In this document: positions 40,507-48,001 of the stretch, one piece after another
How the letters are laid out: the number at the start of each line of letters is the position of its first letter
Numbering within the stretch: the first letter of the stretch is position 1
From: JACVRW01 sp038323835
GTDB lineage: Bacteria > Actinomycetota > Thermoleophilia > Solirubrobacterales > Thermoleophilaceae
DNA length: 64,000 nt
Assembly: GCA_038323835.1 (NCBI GenBank)
Contig: JBBQHI010000011.1
Span: 1 to 64,000 of the forward strand
Direction: 5' to 3'
The notes under the pieces: generated by a model
Seen by the model: only the letters and a program-made list of their open reading frames with translations
Databases searched by the model: none
What the model was told of the DNA's origin: nothing
Made by a program: the position numbers and the translations under genes

Positions 40507-41898
40507 TCAGAATGGCCATGAGGAACCGACTGCGAAGATCCCTGCGGCCCACCAGAACGCGGTGGTGTACCCATGGACCGTAGCCGCGTCCCGCAGGCCA
40601 GGCACCCGGGGATGGCTGCCCGCGTAGCTCGTCACGGCGGTGGCGAAGATCGTGCTCAGCAGGGCCGTGCCCACCGACCCTCCGACTTGCTGGGAGGTGT
40701 TCACCATCGCCGAGGCCACCCCGGCCTCGTTGCCCTCAACCCCCAGCGTGGCCGTGCCGAAAGCCGGGGCGAAGATGCATCCCATGCCCAGGCCGATCAC
40801 GAGCAGGCCGGGAAGGACGTGACTCGCGTAGCCGCTGCCCGGCTCGAGGCGCGTGAAGATCAGCATCGCCACCACACCGAACGCCATCCCGGCCGTGACC
40901 AGGCGGCGGGCGCCTAACAGGGGCAGCAGCCTCGTCTGCACCGTCGTGGAGGTCACCACGATCACCGCCGTCATCGGCAGGAACGCCACCCCGGTCTTGA
41001 GGGCGGAGAAGCCCAGGGTCTGCGGATTGTAGAAGGTGAGGAAGAGGAAGACCGCGAACACGCCGGCGCCGGCGAGGGCGATCGCCGCGTACGCGCCCCC
41101 GCGACCGCGGTCCCAGACGATGTGGAGCGGCAGCAGCGGGTGAGCCGCGCGGCGCTCGATCGCCACGAAGGCGATCAGGAGGACAACACTGGCCGCGAGC
41201 GCGAAGATCGTGATCGGATCGGACCACGAGTCGGTCTCCGCGTTGGAGAAGCCGTAGACCAGCGCGAACAGGCCGGACGACGCGGCGAGCACCCCGGGCC
41301 AGTCGATGCGCGGCCGATCCGGACTGACTTGGTTCACGACGAGCCGGAACGCCACCACCGCCGCGGGCAGGGCGATCACGAGGTTCACATACAGGCACCA
41401 GCGCCACGAGAGCGCCTCGGTCAGGATGCCGCCCAGCAGGAGACCGACCGACGCGCCGCCGCCGGCGATGGCGCCGAAGATCCCAAAGGCCTTGGCGCGG
41501 TCGGGGGAACCGGCGAAGGTGACCGTGAGCAGCGACAGGGCGGATGGGGCCAGCAGCGCGCCGAAGGCGCCCTGCAGCGCCCGCGCGGCCACGAGCACGC
41601 CGAAGGACTCCGCGAGCCCGCCGATGGCCGAGGCCACCGAGAACCCGATCAGCCCGGCGATGAAGGTCCACTTCCGCCCGAAGAGGTCGCCGAGCTTCCC
41701 GCCCACGAGCAGGAGGCTCCCGAAGGCGAGGGCGTAGGCCGTCACGACCCACTGCCTGCTCTCGGTGCTGAAGCCCAGGTCCTTTTGAGCGGAGGGCAGC
41801 GCGATGTTCACGATCGTCGCGTCGAGCACCACCATCAGCTGGGCGGTGCCGAGAAGGGCGAGGATCGCCCAGCGGTTTGGCTCGGGTCTGTCGCTCAT
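40507..41898 (-). CDS. DHA2-family (EmrB/QacA-type) MFS exporter, C terminus frameshifted
   Basis: A 463-residue drug:H+ antiporter with about 13-14 helices. The DHA2 motifs are present: LDATIVNIALPSAQKDLGF in helix 1, GGKLGDLFGRKWTF (motif A) and the GxxxGPxxGG-like motif C (GGGASVGLLLGG). In the final helix the protein ends abruptly (AGIFAVGSSWPF). Inserting one base near 40518 would restore ...LMAILILPAHQKSVTPAAAP and a stop at 40433, a normal ending. So the gene carries a one-base deletion or a sequence error. Divergent from the SDR gene across a palindromic promoter region. Confidence 0.85.
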   Translation of the reverse strand: MSDRPEPNRWAILALLGTAQLMVVLDATIVNIALPSAQKDLGFSTESRQWVVTAYALAFGSLLLVGGKLGDLFGRKWTFIAGLIGFSVASAIGGLAESFGVLVAARALQGAFGALLAPSALSLLTVTFAGSPDRAKAFGIFGAIAGGGASVGLLLGGILTEALSWRWCLYVNLVIALPAAVVAFRLVVNQVSPDRPRIDWPGVLAASSGLFALVYGFSNAETDSWSDPITIFALAASVVLLIAFVAIERRAAHPLLPLHIVWDRGRGGAYAAIALAGAGVFAVFLFLTFYNPQTLGFSALKTGVAFLPMTAVIVVTSTTVQTRLLPLLGARRLVTAGMAFGVVAMLIFTRLEPGSGYASHVLPGLLVIGLGMGCIFAPAFGTATLGVEGNEAGVASAMVNTSQQVGGSVGTALLSTIFATAVTSYAGSHPRVPGLRDAATVHGYTTAFWWAAGIFAVGSSWPF

Positions 41899-41961
41899 AC
41901 CACTGTCCGCGTCAGGCCGGCTCGGAGGACCTTACGAAGGCAGTGGACCGCGTCATGGCTC

Positions 41962-41988
41962 GATCATAAGGTCCGCGGTCCTATGATC
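41962..41988. promoter_or_regulatory. Divergent promoter and near-perfect palindromic operator
   Basis: A 27-base near-palindrome centred on CCGCGG with arms GATCATA and TATGATC. The right arm contains TATGAT, a consensus -10 for the plus-strand SDR gene; the left arm contains TATGAT on the minus strand, a -10 for the transporter gene. A dimeric repressor bound here would silence both genes. A half-site-like GGACCGCG lies 15 bases to the left. Confidence 0.6.
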
Positions 41989-42020
41989 CGCGGCTTCAGC
42001 CGAGACGACGGGGAGGCCAC

Positions 42021-42878
42021 ATGAGCGCGATCGAGGGACGTACCGTCTTCATGACGGGGGGAAGCCGCGGGATCGGGCTCGCGATCGCGACCAAGCTGGC
42101 CGGGCAGGGCGCGAACGTGGCCCTGCTGGCGAAGACCGACCAGCCGCACCCGAAGCTCGAGGGCACGATCCACACGGCGGCCGCCGAGATCGAGGCCGCA
42201 GGAGGCCGGGCCCTGCCGATTGTCGGTGACGTGCGCGACGCGGACGCCGTGGACCGCGCCGTGGCTCAGGCGGCGGATCACTTCGGCGGCGTGGACATCG
42301 TGGTGAACAACGCCAGCGCCATCAACCTCGCCTCCATGGGCGATCTCGAGGTCAAGCGCTTCGACCTGATGCTTCAGATCAACGTGCGCGGGACCTTCGC
42401 CGCCACGCGCGCCTGCCTTCCGCACCTGCGCGAGTCGGACCATGCCCACGTGCTCACGCTGTCGCCTCCGATCCACGACGTGGAGAAGTGGCTCGACGGG
42501 TACAGCCCCTACACGCTCTCCAAGATGGGGATGACGATGCTCACCCTCGGCGTGGCCCGCGACAACCCGGGTATCGCGGCGAACTGCCTGTGGCCACGCA
42601 CGATCATCGCCACCGCCGCCGTGCAGAACCTGCTCGGCGGGGACGAGGCCATGCGCCGCTGCCGCACCCCCGAGATCATGGCCGACGCCGCGCTCGAGAT
42701 CCTCAGCTGCCCGCCGTCGGCGGCCAGCGGGAAGGTCTTCATCGACGACGAGGTGCTGATGGCCGTGGGAGTGACCGACCTCGATCGCTATGCCGCCTCG
42801 GACGCGGGCGACCTGGGGCTCGACATCTTTGTGGACGGCTGGCCCGACGGGGACGCGGTGCCCGAGTCGGTGGCCTGA
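42021..42878 (+). CDS. Short-chain dehydrogenase/reductase (HSDL2-like)
   Basis: A 285-residue SDR. The cofactor motif TGGSRGIG is near residue 12, NNASAINL (the NNAG equivalent) near 95, and the catalytic Tyr and Lys in YSPYTLSKMGM. The active-site serine position reads LSPP as in HSDL2-type proteins (LNISPP). NAD(P)-linked oxidation or reduction of a lipid-like substrate is probable. ATG at 42021 follows GGGGAGGCCAC. Divergent from the DHA2 exporter with a shared operator, so both may belong to one response. Confidence 0.88.
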   Translation: MSAIEGRTVFMTGGSRGIGLAIATKLAGQGANVALLAKTDQPHPKLEGTIHTAAAEIEAAGGRALPIVGDVRDADAVDRAVAQAADHFGGVDIVVNNASAINLASMGDLEVKRFDLMLQINVRGTFAATRACLPHLRESDHAHVLTLSPPIHDVEKWLDGYSPYTLSKMGMTMLTLGVARDNPGIAANCLWPRTIIATAAVQNLLGGDEAMRRCRTPEIMADAALEILSCPPSAASGKVFIDDEVLMAVGVTDLDRYAASDAGDLGLDIFVDGWPDGDAVPESVA

Positions 42879-42896
42879 GCCCGTCCGGCGCCGCGC

Positions 42897-43268
42897 TCAG
42901 CCCGAGCGCGGCTCCCAGTTGGTCTCGGCGATGAGCCCGTCCCGGAAGTCCCAGGTCCACCGCACCTGGGTCTCGGCGAACCCGCCCTCCGAGCGCTGGA
43001 ACCGGGCCGATCCCACGACCACCACCCGGTCGCCCTGGTCCTCGATCGCCTTCGCCCGCAGGATCACGCTTGCCCCCGATTCCTCGGCGTCGGCGTAGAA
43101 GGTCCGTACCTCGTCGCGGCCGTTCAGCTCCCGGCCGTTCGTGGTGTAGAGGCGGATGACCCCGTCATCGGTCATATGGGCGGCGAGGTACTCGCCACCC
43201 ACACGCAGACCATCCTCCTGCATGCTCCGGTACAGCTCTCTGACCGTGTCCACTTCGTGCGAGCCCAA
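42897..43268 (-). CDS. SnoaL/NTF2-like protein
   Basis: About 123 residues forming a single NTF2-like (SnoaL) domain: an N-terminal helix (VRELYRSMQEDGLRVGGEYL), the GRDEVRTFYADA segment and strands ending RWTWDFRDGLIAETNWEP. Members are small isomerases, hydrolases or binding proteins of varied function. TTG at 43268 has AAAGGA nine bases upstream; GTG at 43286 or 43253 are alternatives. It is 47 bases downstream of a related gene on the same strand. Confidence 0.75.
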   Translation of the reverse strand: MGSHEVDTVRELYRSMQEDGLRVGGEYLAAHMTDDGVIRLYTTNGRELNGRDEVRTFYADAEESGASVILRAKAIEDQGDRVVVVGSARFQRSEGGFAETQVRWTWDFRDGLIAETNWEPRSG

Positions 43269-43315
43269 CTGCGGCGATCCTTTCACGCGCCCGGGGCCCC
43301 GTCCAGGCGTGACGA

Positions 43316-43714
43316 CTACTTGGCACCGGCGTGTGCCAGAGCGTCGTCCACATCCCGGCACAGCCGCCATTCCACCAGCAGGCCGTCACGGGCGCGAAGG
43401 AGGTACGCGAACCGCGCCTCGACCGCCACTCCGCTCCCGTGACCGGTGGCCGTCTGGCGGACGCTGACCACCAGCGCGTCATCGCCCACGGGGATGATCT
43501 CGAGTGGCTCGGCCTTGAAGCCCTCCCACACCTCGAGCCACTGGCCCATCATCTGGCGGAAGCCCTCGATGCCCTCATACACGCCCGCGTTGGCCAGGCC
43601 CGTGGGCACCACCGCCACCACGTCGTCGGCCGACATCTCGAAGATGACCTCGACAGCCCCGGAGTTGAGGGCGGCGAACCCGCGCTGGGCGAGGTCGAGG
43701 ATCGAAGGCGGCAC
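43316..43714 (-). CDS. SnoaL/NTF2-like protein
   Basis: A 132-residue NTF2-like domain protein: LDLAQRGFAALNSGAVEVIF, VYEGIEGFRQMMGQWLEVWEGFK, and RFAYLLRARDGLLVEWRLCRD, the classic SnoaL pattern for cone-shaped alpha+beta barrels. GTG start at 43714. It precedes a second SnoaL-like gene, so the pair probably form an operon; function is unknown. Confidence 0.82.
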   Translation of the reverse strand: MPPSILDLAQRGFAALNSGAVEVIFEMSADDVVAVVPTGLANAGVYEGIEGFRQMMGQWLEVWEGFKAEPLEIIPVGDDALVVSVRQTATGHGSGVAVEARFAYLLRARDGLLVEWRLCRDVDDALAHAGAK

Positions 43715-43826
43715 TCGCGCAGTATCGCCGAGAGGCGGGCGCTAGACTGGCCGGAACCTCGCGGCCGAGCGTGGTCTTTCGTAAGCCCGGCCGCCCAGAA
43801 CTGAGAATCAACCTTCCGAAGGGGCC

Positions 43827-43991
43827 ATGGCTCGCGGAGACGTACGAATTGCCGTCACCCTCGCGTGCGAGGAGTGCAAGCGGCGGAATTACCAGTCGCA
43901 GAAGTCGAAGCGCAACGATCCGGACCGGATCGAGCTGCGCAAGTACTGCCGTTGGTGCAGCCGCCACACCGCGCACAAGGAGACCCGTTGA
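43827..43991 (+). CDS. rpmG: 50S ribosomal protein L33
   Basis: A 54-residue ribosomal protein. The sequence reads MARGDVRIAVTLACEECKRR, then NYQSQKSKRNDPDRIELRKY and CRWCSRHTAHKETR. The CxxC...CxxC zinc ribbon (CEEC, CRWC) marks the zinc-binding C+ form of L33. ATG at 43827 follows GAAGGGG. It leads the rpmG-secE-nusG cluster, a conserved order in bacteria. Confidence 0.95.
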   Translation: MARGDVRIAVTLACEECKRRNYQSQKSKRNDPDRIELRKYCRWCSRHTAHKETR

Positions 43992-44031
43992 TGGCCTCCT
44001 CGCTCCCGCGCGCGCGCACGAGGTAGCCCGA

Positions 44032-44583
44032 GTGGCCCGCGATCGTCAGCAGGCCAAGCAGCGCCAGGCCGAGCGCCGCGCGCGCCGGCTCGAGCAGCAG
44101 GGCGACGGCGCGGCCGCGCCGAAGGACGAGCTCGGCGGTCTCCGGCCGCCGCCCGTGGAACCGGAGCTGGAACCGCCCGAGATGGATCCGAATCTGGCGG
44201 TGGGCGCACCGCCCCAGGACGAGGGACGCTCGGACACCGTCATCGAGGACGAGCCCCACATCGATGACGACGATGACGACCTGCACCTCACGGACGACGA
44301 GGTGGATGCCGAGGCCGAGGCCGAGGCCGAGCTGGCGGCCCGGGGCGAGGACGGCTTCAAGGTCCAGGGGAAACGGGGCGCGGACACCCACGCGCACAAG
44401 AACCGGCCCCGTGTCGTACAGTTCCTCGTCGCAGTATGGGCTGAGCTTCAGCGCGTCCAGTGGCCGGACCGCCAGGCCCTAACCACCCTGACCGGTGTAG
44501 TCCTCGGGTTCGTCCTCATCATGGGCGGCTATCTCGGACTGCTCGACGCAATCTTCTCCGCTCTCATCAAGCAAATCCTCTGA
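44032..44583 (+). CDS. secE: Preprotein translocase subunit SecE with long acidic N-terminal extension
   Basis: A 183-residue protein. The C-terminal 60 residues are SecE: FLVAVWAELQRVQWPDRQAL followed by one transmembrane helix (TTLTGVVLGFVLIMGGYLGL), which clamps the SecY channel. The first 120 or so residues are a charged extension, Gln/Arg-rich at first and then strongly acidic (HIDDDDDDLHLTDDE, EAEAEAE). Typical bacterial SecE is 60-130 residues. GTG at 44032 follows GAGG at good spacing and gives MARDRQQAKQRQAERRARRL. NusG follows 13 bases after the stop. Confidence 0.92.
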   Translation: MARDRQQAKQRQAERRARRLEQQGDGAAAPKDELGGLRPPPVEPELEPPEMDPNLAVGAPPQDEGRSDTVIEDEPHIDDDDDDLHLTDDEVDAEAEAEAELAARGEDGFKVQGKRGADTHAHKNRPRVVQFLVAVWAELQRVQWPDRQALTTLTGVVLGFVLIMGGYLGLLDAIFSALIKQIL

Positions 44584-44596
44584 ACGCAGGTAGACG

Positions 44597-45118
44597 ATGT
44601 TTCGCTGGTACGCCGTAAACACTTATTCCGGACACGAGAACAAGGTGAAGCAGAACCTTGAGCACCGCCGCATCTCGCTTGGGCAGGAGACGAGCATCCG
44701 TCAGATCGTGGTGCCCACCGAGCAGGTGCAGGAGCTGAAGGACGGGCAGAAGATCCAGAAGGAGCAGCGGACCATGCCCGGGTACCTCCTCGTGAACATG
44801 AACCTCGACGACGAGTCGTGGTCCCTCGTGAAGAACACGCCAGGCGTCACGGGCTTCGTCGGCGCGTCGAACAATCCGGTTCCGCTGAACCAGGGCGAGG
44901 TGGACCGGCTGCTCCACCGCGAGGCCGCCGAGCGTCCGCGCACGCGCGCCCAGTTCTCGATCGGGGAATCCGTCAAGGTCGTGTCCGGCCCGCTGTCCGA
45001 CTTCTCGGGCGAGATCTCGGAGATCAACGACGACGCTGCCAAGCTGAAGGTGCTGGTATCCATCTTCGGCCGGGAGACCCCGGTCGAGGTGGGCTTCGAC
45101 CAGGTGAAGAAGATCTAG
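44597..45118 (+). CDS. nusG: Transcription termination/antitermination protein NusG
   Basis: A 173-residue NusG. The NGN domain (FRWYAVNTYSGHENKVKQNL, MPGYLLVNMNLDDESW, VKNTPGVTGFVG) binds RNA polymerase, and the C-terminal KOW domain (GESVKVVSGPLSDFSGEISE) contacts Rho or ribosomal S10. Length is normal. The ATG of rplK follows its stop with no gap. Confidence 0.96.
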   Translation: MFRWYAVNTYSGHENKVKQNLEHRRISLGQETSIRQIVVPTEQVQELKDGQKIQKEQRTMPGYLLVNMNLDDESWSLVKNTPGVTGFVGASNNPVPLNQGEVDRLLHREAAERPRTRAQFSIGESVKVVSGPLSDFSGEISEINDDAAKLKVLVSIFGRETPVEVGFDQVKKI

Positions 45119-45541
45119 ATGGCACGCAAGGTAATGACCCTCATCAAGCTGCAGGTCCCGGGCGGACAGGCCAATCCGGCCCCACCCGTGGGTCCGGCGC
45201 TGGGACAGCACGGCGTGAACATCATGGAGTTCTGTAAGGCGTTCAACGCCCAGACCCAGCAGGACACCGGCACGATCATCCCGGTGGAGATCACGGTCTA
45301 CGAGGACCGGTCCTTCACCTTCATCACCAAGACGCCGCCGGCGGCGATCCTGATCAAGCAGGCCATCGGCCTTGGCAAGGGCTCGGGCGAGCCCAATCGC
45401 GTGAAGGTGGGGAAGATCTCCAAGGCGCAGATCCGCGCGATCGCCGAGCAGAAGATGCCCGACCTCAACGCGCACGACGTCGACCAGGCCGCCAAGATCA
45501 TCGAAGGCACGGCGCGCTCGATGGGCGTGGATGTGACCTGA
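45119..45541 (+). CDS. rplK: 50S ribosomal protein L11
   Basis: A 140-residue L11. The N-terminal domain (KLQVPGGQANPAPPVGPALG, HGVNIMEFCKAFNA) and the rRNA-binding C-terminal domain (KTPPAAILIKQAIG, DLNAHDVDQAAKIIEGTARS) are complete. It forms the stalk base with 23S rRNA and is the thiopeptide target. Start and stop abut nusG and rplA (one-base overlap). Confidence 0.97.
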   Translation: MARKVMTLIKLQVPGGQANPAPPVGPALGQHGVNIMEFCKAFNAQTQQDTGTIIPVEITVYEDRSFTFITKTPPAAILIKQAIGLGKGSGEPNRVKVGKISKAQIRAIAEQKMPDLNAHDVDQAAKIIEGTARSMGVDVT

Positions 45542-46263
45542 TGGCACACGGCAAGCGCTACCGCGAGGGCTACGAGAAGATCGACCGCGACAAGGTCTAC
45601 CCGCCCGCGGAGGCCGTCTCGATCGTTAAGGGCTTCCCGCCCGCGAAGTTCGACGAGACCGTCGAGGCCCACATCCGCACCGGCCTCAACGTCCGCCACG
45701 CCGAGGAGCAGCTCCGCGGCACCATCGCGCTTCCTCATGGCCTGGGCAAGAACGTGACCATCGCCGTGTTCGCCAAGGGTGACAAGGCGCGCGAGGCCGA
45801 GGAGGCCGGCGCGGACTACGTGGGCGCCGAGGACCTGGCCAAGCGCATCGAGGAGGACGGGTTCACCGACTTCGACGTGGCCATCGCCACGCCGGACATG
45901 ATGCCGGTGGTGGGCCGCCTCGGCCGGGTCCTGGGTCCTCAGGGCAAGATGCCGAACCCCAAGGTGGGCACGGTCACCAACGACGTGGCCAAGGCCGTGA
46001 CCGAGTCCAAGGCCGGCAAGGTCGAGTACCGCACCGACCGCCACGCGATCGTCCACCTGTCGATCGGCAAGCTGAGCTTCGACGAGCAGACCCTGCTCGA
46101 GAACTACGCCGCGCTCGTGGATGAGCTGATGCGCGCGCGGCCGGCGGCGGCCAAGGGCCGCTACCTCGAGACGATCACCCTCACCACCACGATGGGCCCA
46201 GGCATAAAGGTCGATCCCGCGCGGACCCGAAACATCGCCGAGGAGGCCGTGCCGGTAGCCTAG
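45541..46263 (+). CDS. rplA: 50S ribosomal protein L1
   Basis: A 240-residue L1, of normal length. Signatures include HGKRYREGYEKIDRDKVYP, the MMPVVGRLGRVLGPQGKMPN loop and GTVTNDVAKAV. L1 forms the mobile L1 stalk and in many bacteria represses its own operon. The stop is followed by the L10 leader. Confidence 0.97.
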   Translation: MAHGKRYREGYEKIDRDKVYPPAEAVSIVKGFPPAKFDETVEAHIRTGLNVRHAEEQLRGTIALPHGLGKNVTIAVFAKGDKAREAEEAGADYVGAEDLAKRIEEDGFTDFDVAIATPDMMPVVGRLGRVLGPQGKMPNPKVGTVTNDVAKAVTESKAGKVEYRTDRHAIVHLSIGKLSFDEQTLLENYAALVDELMRARPAAAKGRYLETITLTTTMGPGIKVDPARTRNIAEEAVPVA

Positions 46264-46269
46264 GCGCGA

Positions 46270-46385
46270 CCATCCCTGCCGGAGACCCCCGGCCGCCGCA
46301 AGGCGTAGGTCCGGGGCAGGTGGAGCCGCGTGGACGATTCGTCGTCCCCACCGTGAGCCCGCCTGCGTGCGGGCTCTCTTCGTGA
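46270..46385 (+). promoter_or_regulatory. Ribosomal protein L10 leader (rplJL autoregulation)
   Basis: Located between rplA and rplJ. It shows the conserved kink-turn-like core of the L10 leader (GAGACCCCCGGCCGCCGCAA, then GGCGTAGGTCC and GCAGGTGGAGCC), which binds the L10-L12 complex. A perfect 8-bp hairpin GAGCCCGC/GCGGGCTC at 46355-46376, followed by TCTT, fits the terminator of an attenuation switch. Confidence 0.85.
46355..46376 (+). terminator. Attenuator hairpin in the L10 leader
   Basis: An 8-bp perfect stem with a 6-base loop and a short pyrimidine tail, at the 3' end of the L10 leader and 66 bases before rplJ. Likely premature terminator when the L10-L12 complex is in excess. Confidence 0.6.
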
Positions 46386-46442
46386 GAGGGCGGGATCAGG
46401 GCAAGCGCCGGCCGAGCGGTCGCGACACGAAACGGATATGAG

Positions 46443-47168
46443 ATGAACAGGGAACAGAAGGCGGCGGCCATCGAGGAGGTGGCGGGCCAGATCAAGGAGT
46501 CGGAGGCGGTCTTCGCGGTGGACTACCGCGGCATCTCCGTGCCCCAGGTCGCGGATCTGCGGTCGAAGCTGGGAGACGCCGGCGCCCGTTTCCGCGTGGT
46601 CAAGAACACGCTCACGGAGATCGCGGCGGACAGGGCCGGTGCCGACACCCTCAAGTCGCTGCTCGAGGGCCCCACGGCGTTCACGTTCGTCCACCCCGAC
46701 GGCGACGTGGCCCTGGCGGCCAAGGCGCTCGCCCAGTTCAAGCGCGAGCACGACGTACTCGACTTCAAGGGCGGCATCATGGCCGGCGAGGCGCTCACGG
46801 TCGAGCAGCTCGGCGAGCTCTCGCGGCTCCCCGCGCGCGACGTGCTGCATGCGCAGCTCGTGGCGATGGTGGCCTCTCCGATCACCGGCCTGGTCCGCGG
46901 CCTGAACGCCCTCATATCCGGGCTGGTCATCCAGCTCGGGCAGATCGTGGAGCAGGGTCTCCTGCCCGCGGGCGACGCGTCGGAGGCGAGTCCCCCGGCG
47001 GAGGAGGCCGCGGTGGAGGAGCCGGCGGCAGAGGCGCCGGCCCCCGAGGAGCAGCCGGCCGCCGAAGAGACTTCGTCCGAGGAGCCCGCCGCAGAGGCGG
47101 AGCCCGCGGAAGAACAGGCAGAGCAAACTGAAGCGCCCTCCGAGGGCGAAGAACAGAAGGAGGGCTAG
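46443..47168 (+). CDS. rplJ: 50S ribosomal protein L10 with unusually long acidic C-terminal tail
   Basis: A 241-residue protein. Residues about 1-178 are L10 (MNREQKAAAIEEVAGQIKES, VDYRGISVPQVADLRSKLG, FRVVKNTLTEIA), the stalk base that holds L7/L12 dimers. The remaining 63 residues are Glu, Ala and Pro rich with a few Ser/Thr (AEEAAVEEPAAEAPAPEEQ). Standard bacterial L10 is about 165-180 residues. The tail is encoded in frame without codon irregularity. ATG at 46443; rplL starts right after the stop. Confidence 0.95.
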   Translation: MNREQKAAAIEEVAGQIKESEAVFAVDYRGISVPQVADLRSKLGDAGARFRVVKNTLTEIAADRAGADTLKSLLEGPTAFTFVHPDGDVALAAKALAQFKREHDVLDFKGGIMAGEALTVEQLGELSRLPARDVLHAQLVAMVASPITGLVRGLNALISGLVIQLGQIVEQGLLPAGDASEASPPAEEAAVEEPAAEAPAPEEQPAAEETSSEEPAAEAEPAEEQAEQTEAPSEGEEQKEG

Positions 47169-47540
47169 ATGGCCACGGCCACAGAGCTGATCGAAGAGAT
47201 CAAGAAGATGAGCGTGCTCGAGTTGTCCGAGCTGATCAAGGCGCTCGAGGAGGAGTTCGGAGTGTCGGCCACCGCGGTCGCCGCGGCCGCGCCAGCGGCC
47301 GCCCCCGACGCCCCGGCCGAGGAGGAGTCCTTGACCGTGGACGTCGTGCTCACGGGCTCGGGCGAGAAGAAGATCCAGGTGATCAAGGTCGTGCGCGCCG
47401 CCACCGGTCTGGGCCTGAAGGAGGCCAAGGCACTGGTGGACGAGGCGCCGAAGCCCGTCAAGGAGGGCATCGACCGCGACGAGGCCGAGAAGCTGAAGGG
47501 CGAGATCGAGGACGCCGGCGGAAGCGTCGAGCTGAAGTAA
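47169..47540 (+). CDS. rplL: 50S ribosomal protein L7/L12
   Basis: A 123-residue L7/L12: N-terminal dimerisation helices (ELIEEIKKMSVLELSELIKA), an Ala/Pro hinge (AAAAPAAAPDAPA) and the C-terminal factor-binding domain (KKIQVIKVVRAATGLGLKEA, KALVDEAPKPVKEG). It recruits translation factors such as EF-G and EF-Tu encoded downstream. Adjacent to rplJ without a gap. Confidence 0.97.
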   Translation: MATATELIEEIKKMSVLELSELIKALEEEFGVSATAVAAAAPAAAPDAPAEEESLTVDVVLTGSGEKKIQVIKVVRAATGLGLKEAKALVDEAPKPVKEGIDRDEAEKLKGEIEDAGGSVELK

Positions 47541-47546
47541 CGGCAA

Positions 47547-47593
47547 GGGAGGAGCGCAGGCCCGATCGGTGATCGGGCCGAGCACCGGACCCC
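47547..47593 (+). repeat. Palindromic element, family A, after rplL
   Basis: GGGAGGAGCGCA, then a 9-bp stem GGCCCGATC/GATCGGGCC with a GGT loop, then GAGCACCGGACC. It begins 6 bases after the rplL stop and could serve as the terminator of the L10-L12 operon. Confidence 0.85.
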
Positions 47594-47620
47594 GCTTTAC
47601 GCCTGCCACGATCAAGCGGA

Positions 47621-48001
47621 ATGGACGTCCGCCTGGACCATGTGGTCATTCACGTCTCCGACTGGGAGCGCTCGAACGCCTTCTACCGGGACGTGGTCGG
47701 CGCCGAGCTGATCGAGCGTGACGGCGCCCCCGCCCGCCACTACCGCTTCGGGCACCAGCAGCTGAACGTGCACGGCCCGGGCCAGGACCCGAGCCCGGTG
47801 GCCTCCCACCCCGCCTCGCCCGGCGGTGCCGGCGTGTGCTTGGTGTGGGACGGTCCGATCGAGGAGGCGGCCCGCCACCTGGAGGACCACGGCGTGGAGG
47901 AGGTCGGACCGGTCGAGCGCTACGGCGCCCGTGGCCGGGCTACGAGCATCTACTTCCGCGACCCGGACGGCAGCCTCCTCGAGTTCGTGTCCTACTCGTG
48001 A
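47621..48001 (+). CDS. VOC-family (glyoxalase/bleomycin-resistance fold) protein
   Basis: A 126-residue vicinal-oxygen-chelate protein. Metal-ligand positions are suggested by LDHVVIHV (His), the central HQQLNVHG and the C-terminal IYFRDPDGSLLEFVSYS (Glu). Members are dioxygenases, glyoxalases or binding proteins; the substrate is unknown. ATG at 47621. Its stop overlaps the next start (GTGA). It sits between the rplL and rpoB genes, which are adjacent in many bacteria. Confidence 0.87.
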   Translation: MDVRLDHVVIHVSDWERSNAFYRDVVGAELIERDGAPARHYRFGHQQLNVHGPGQDPSPVASHPASPGGAGVCLVWDGPIEEAARHLEDHGVEEVGPVERYGARGRATSIYFRDPDGSLLEFVSYS

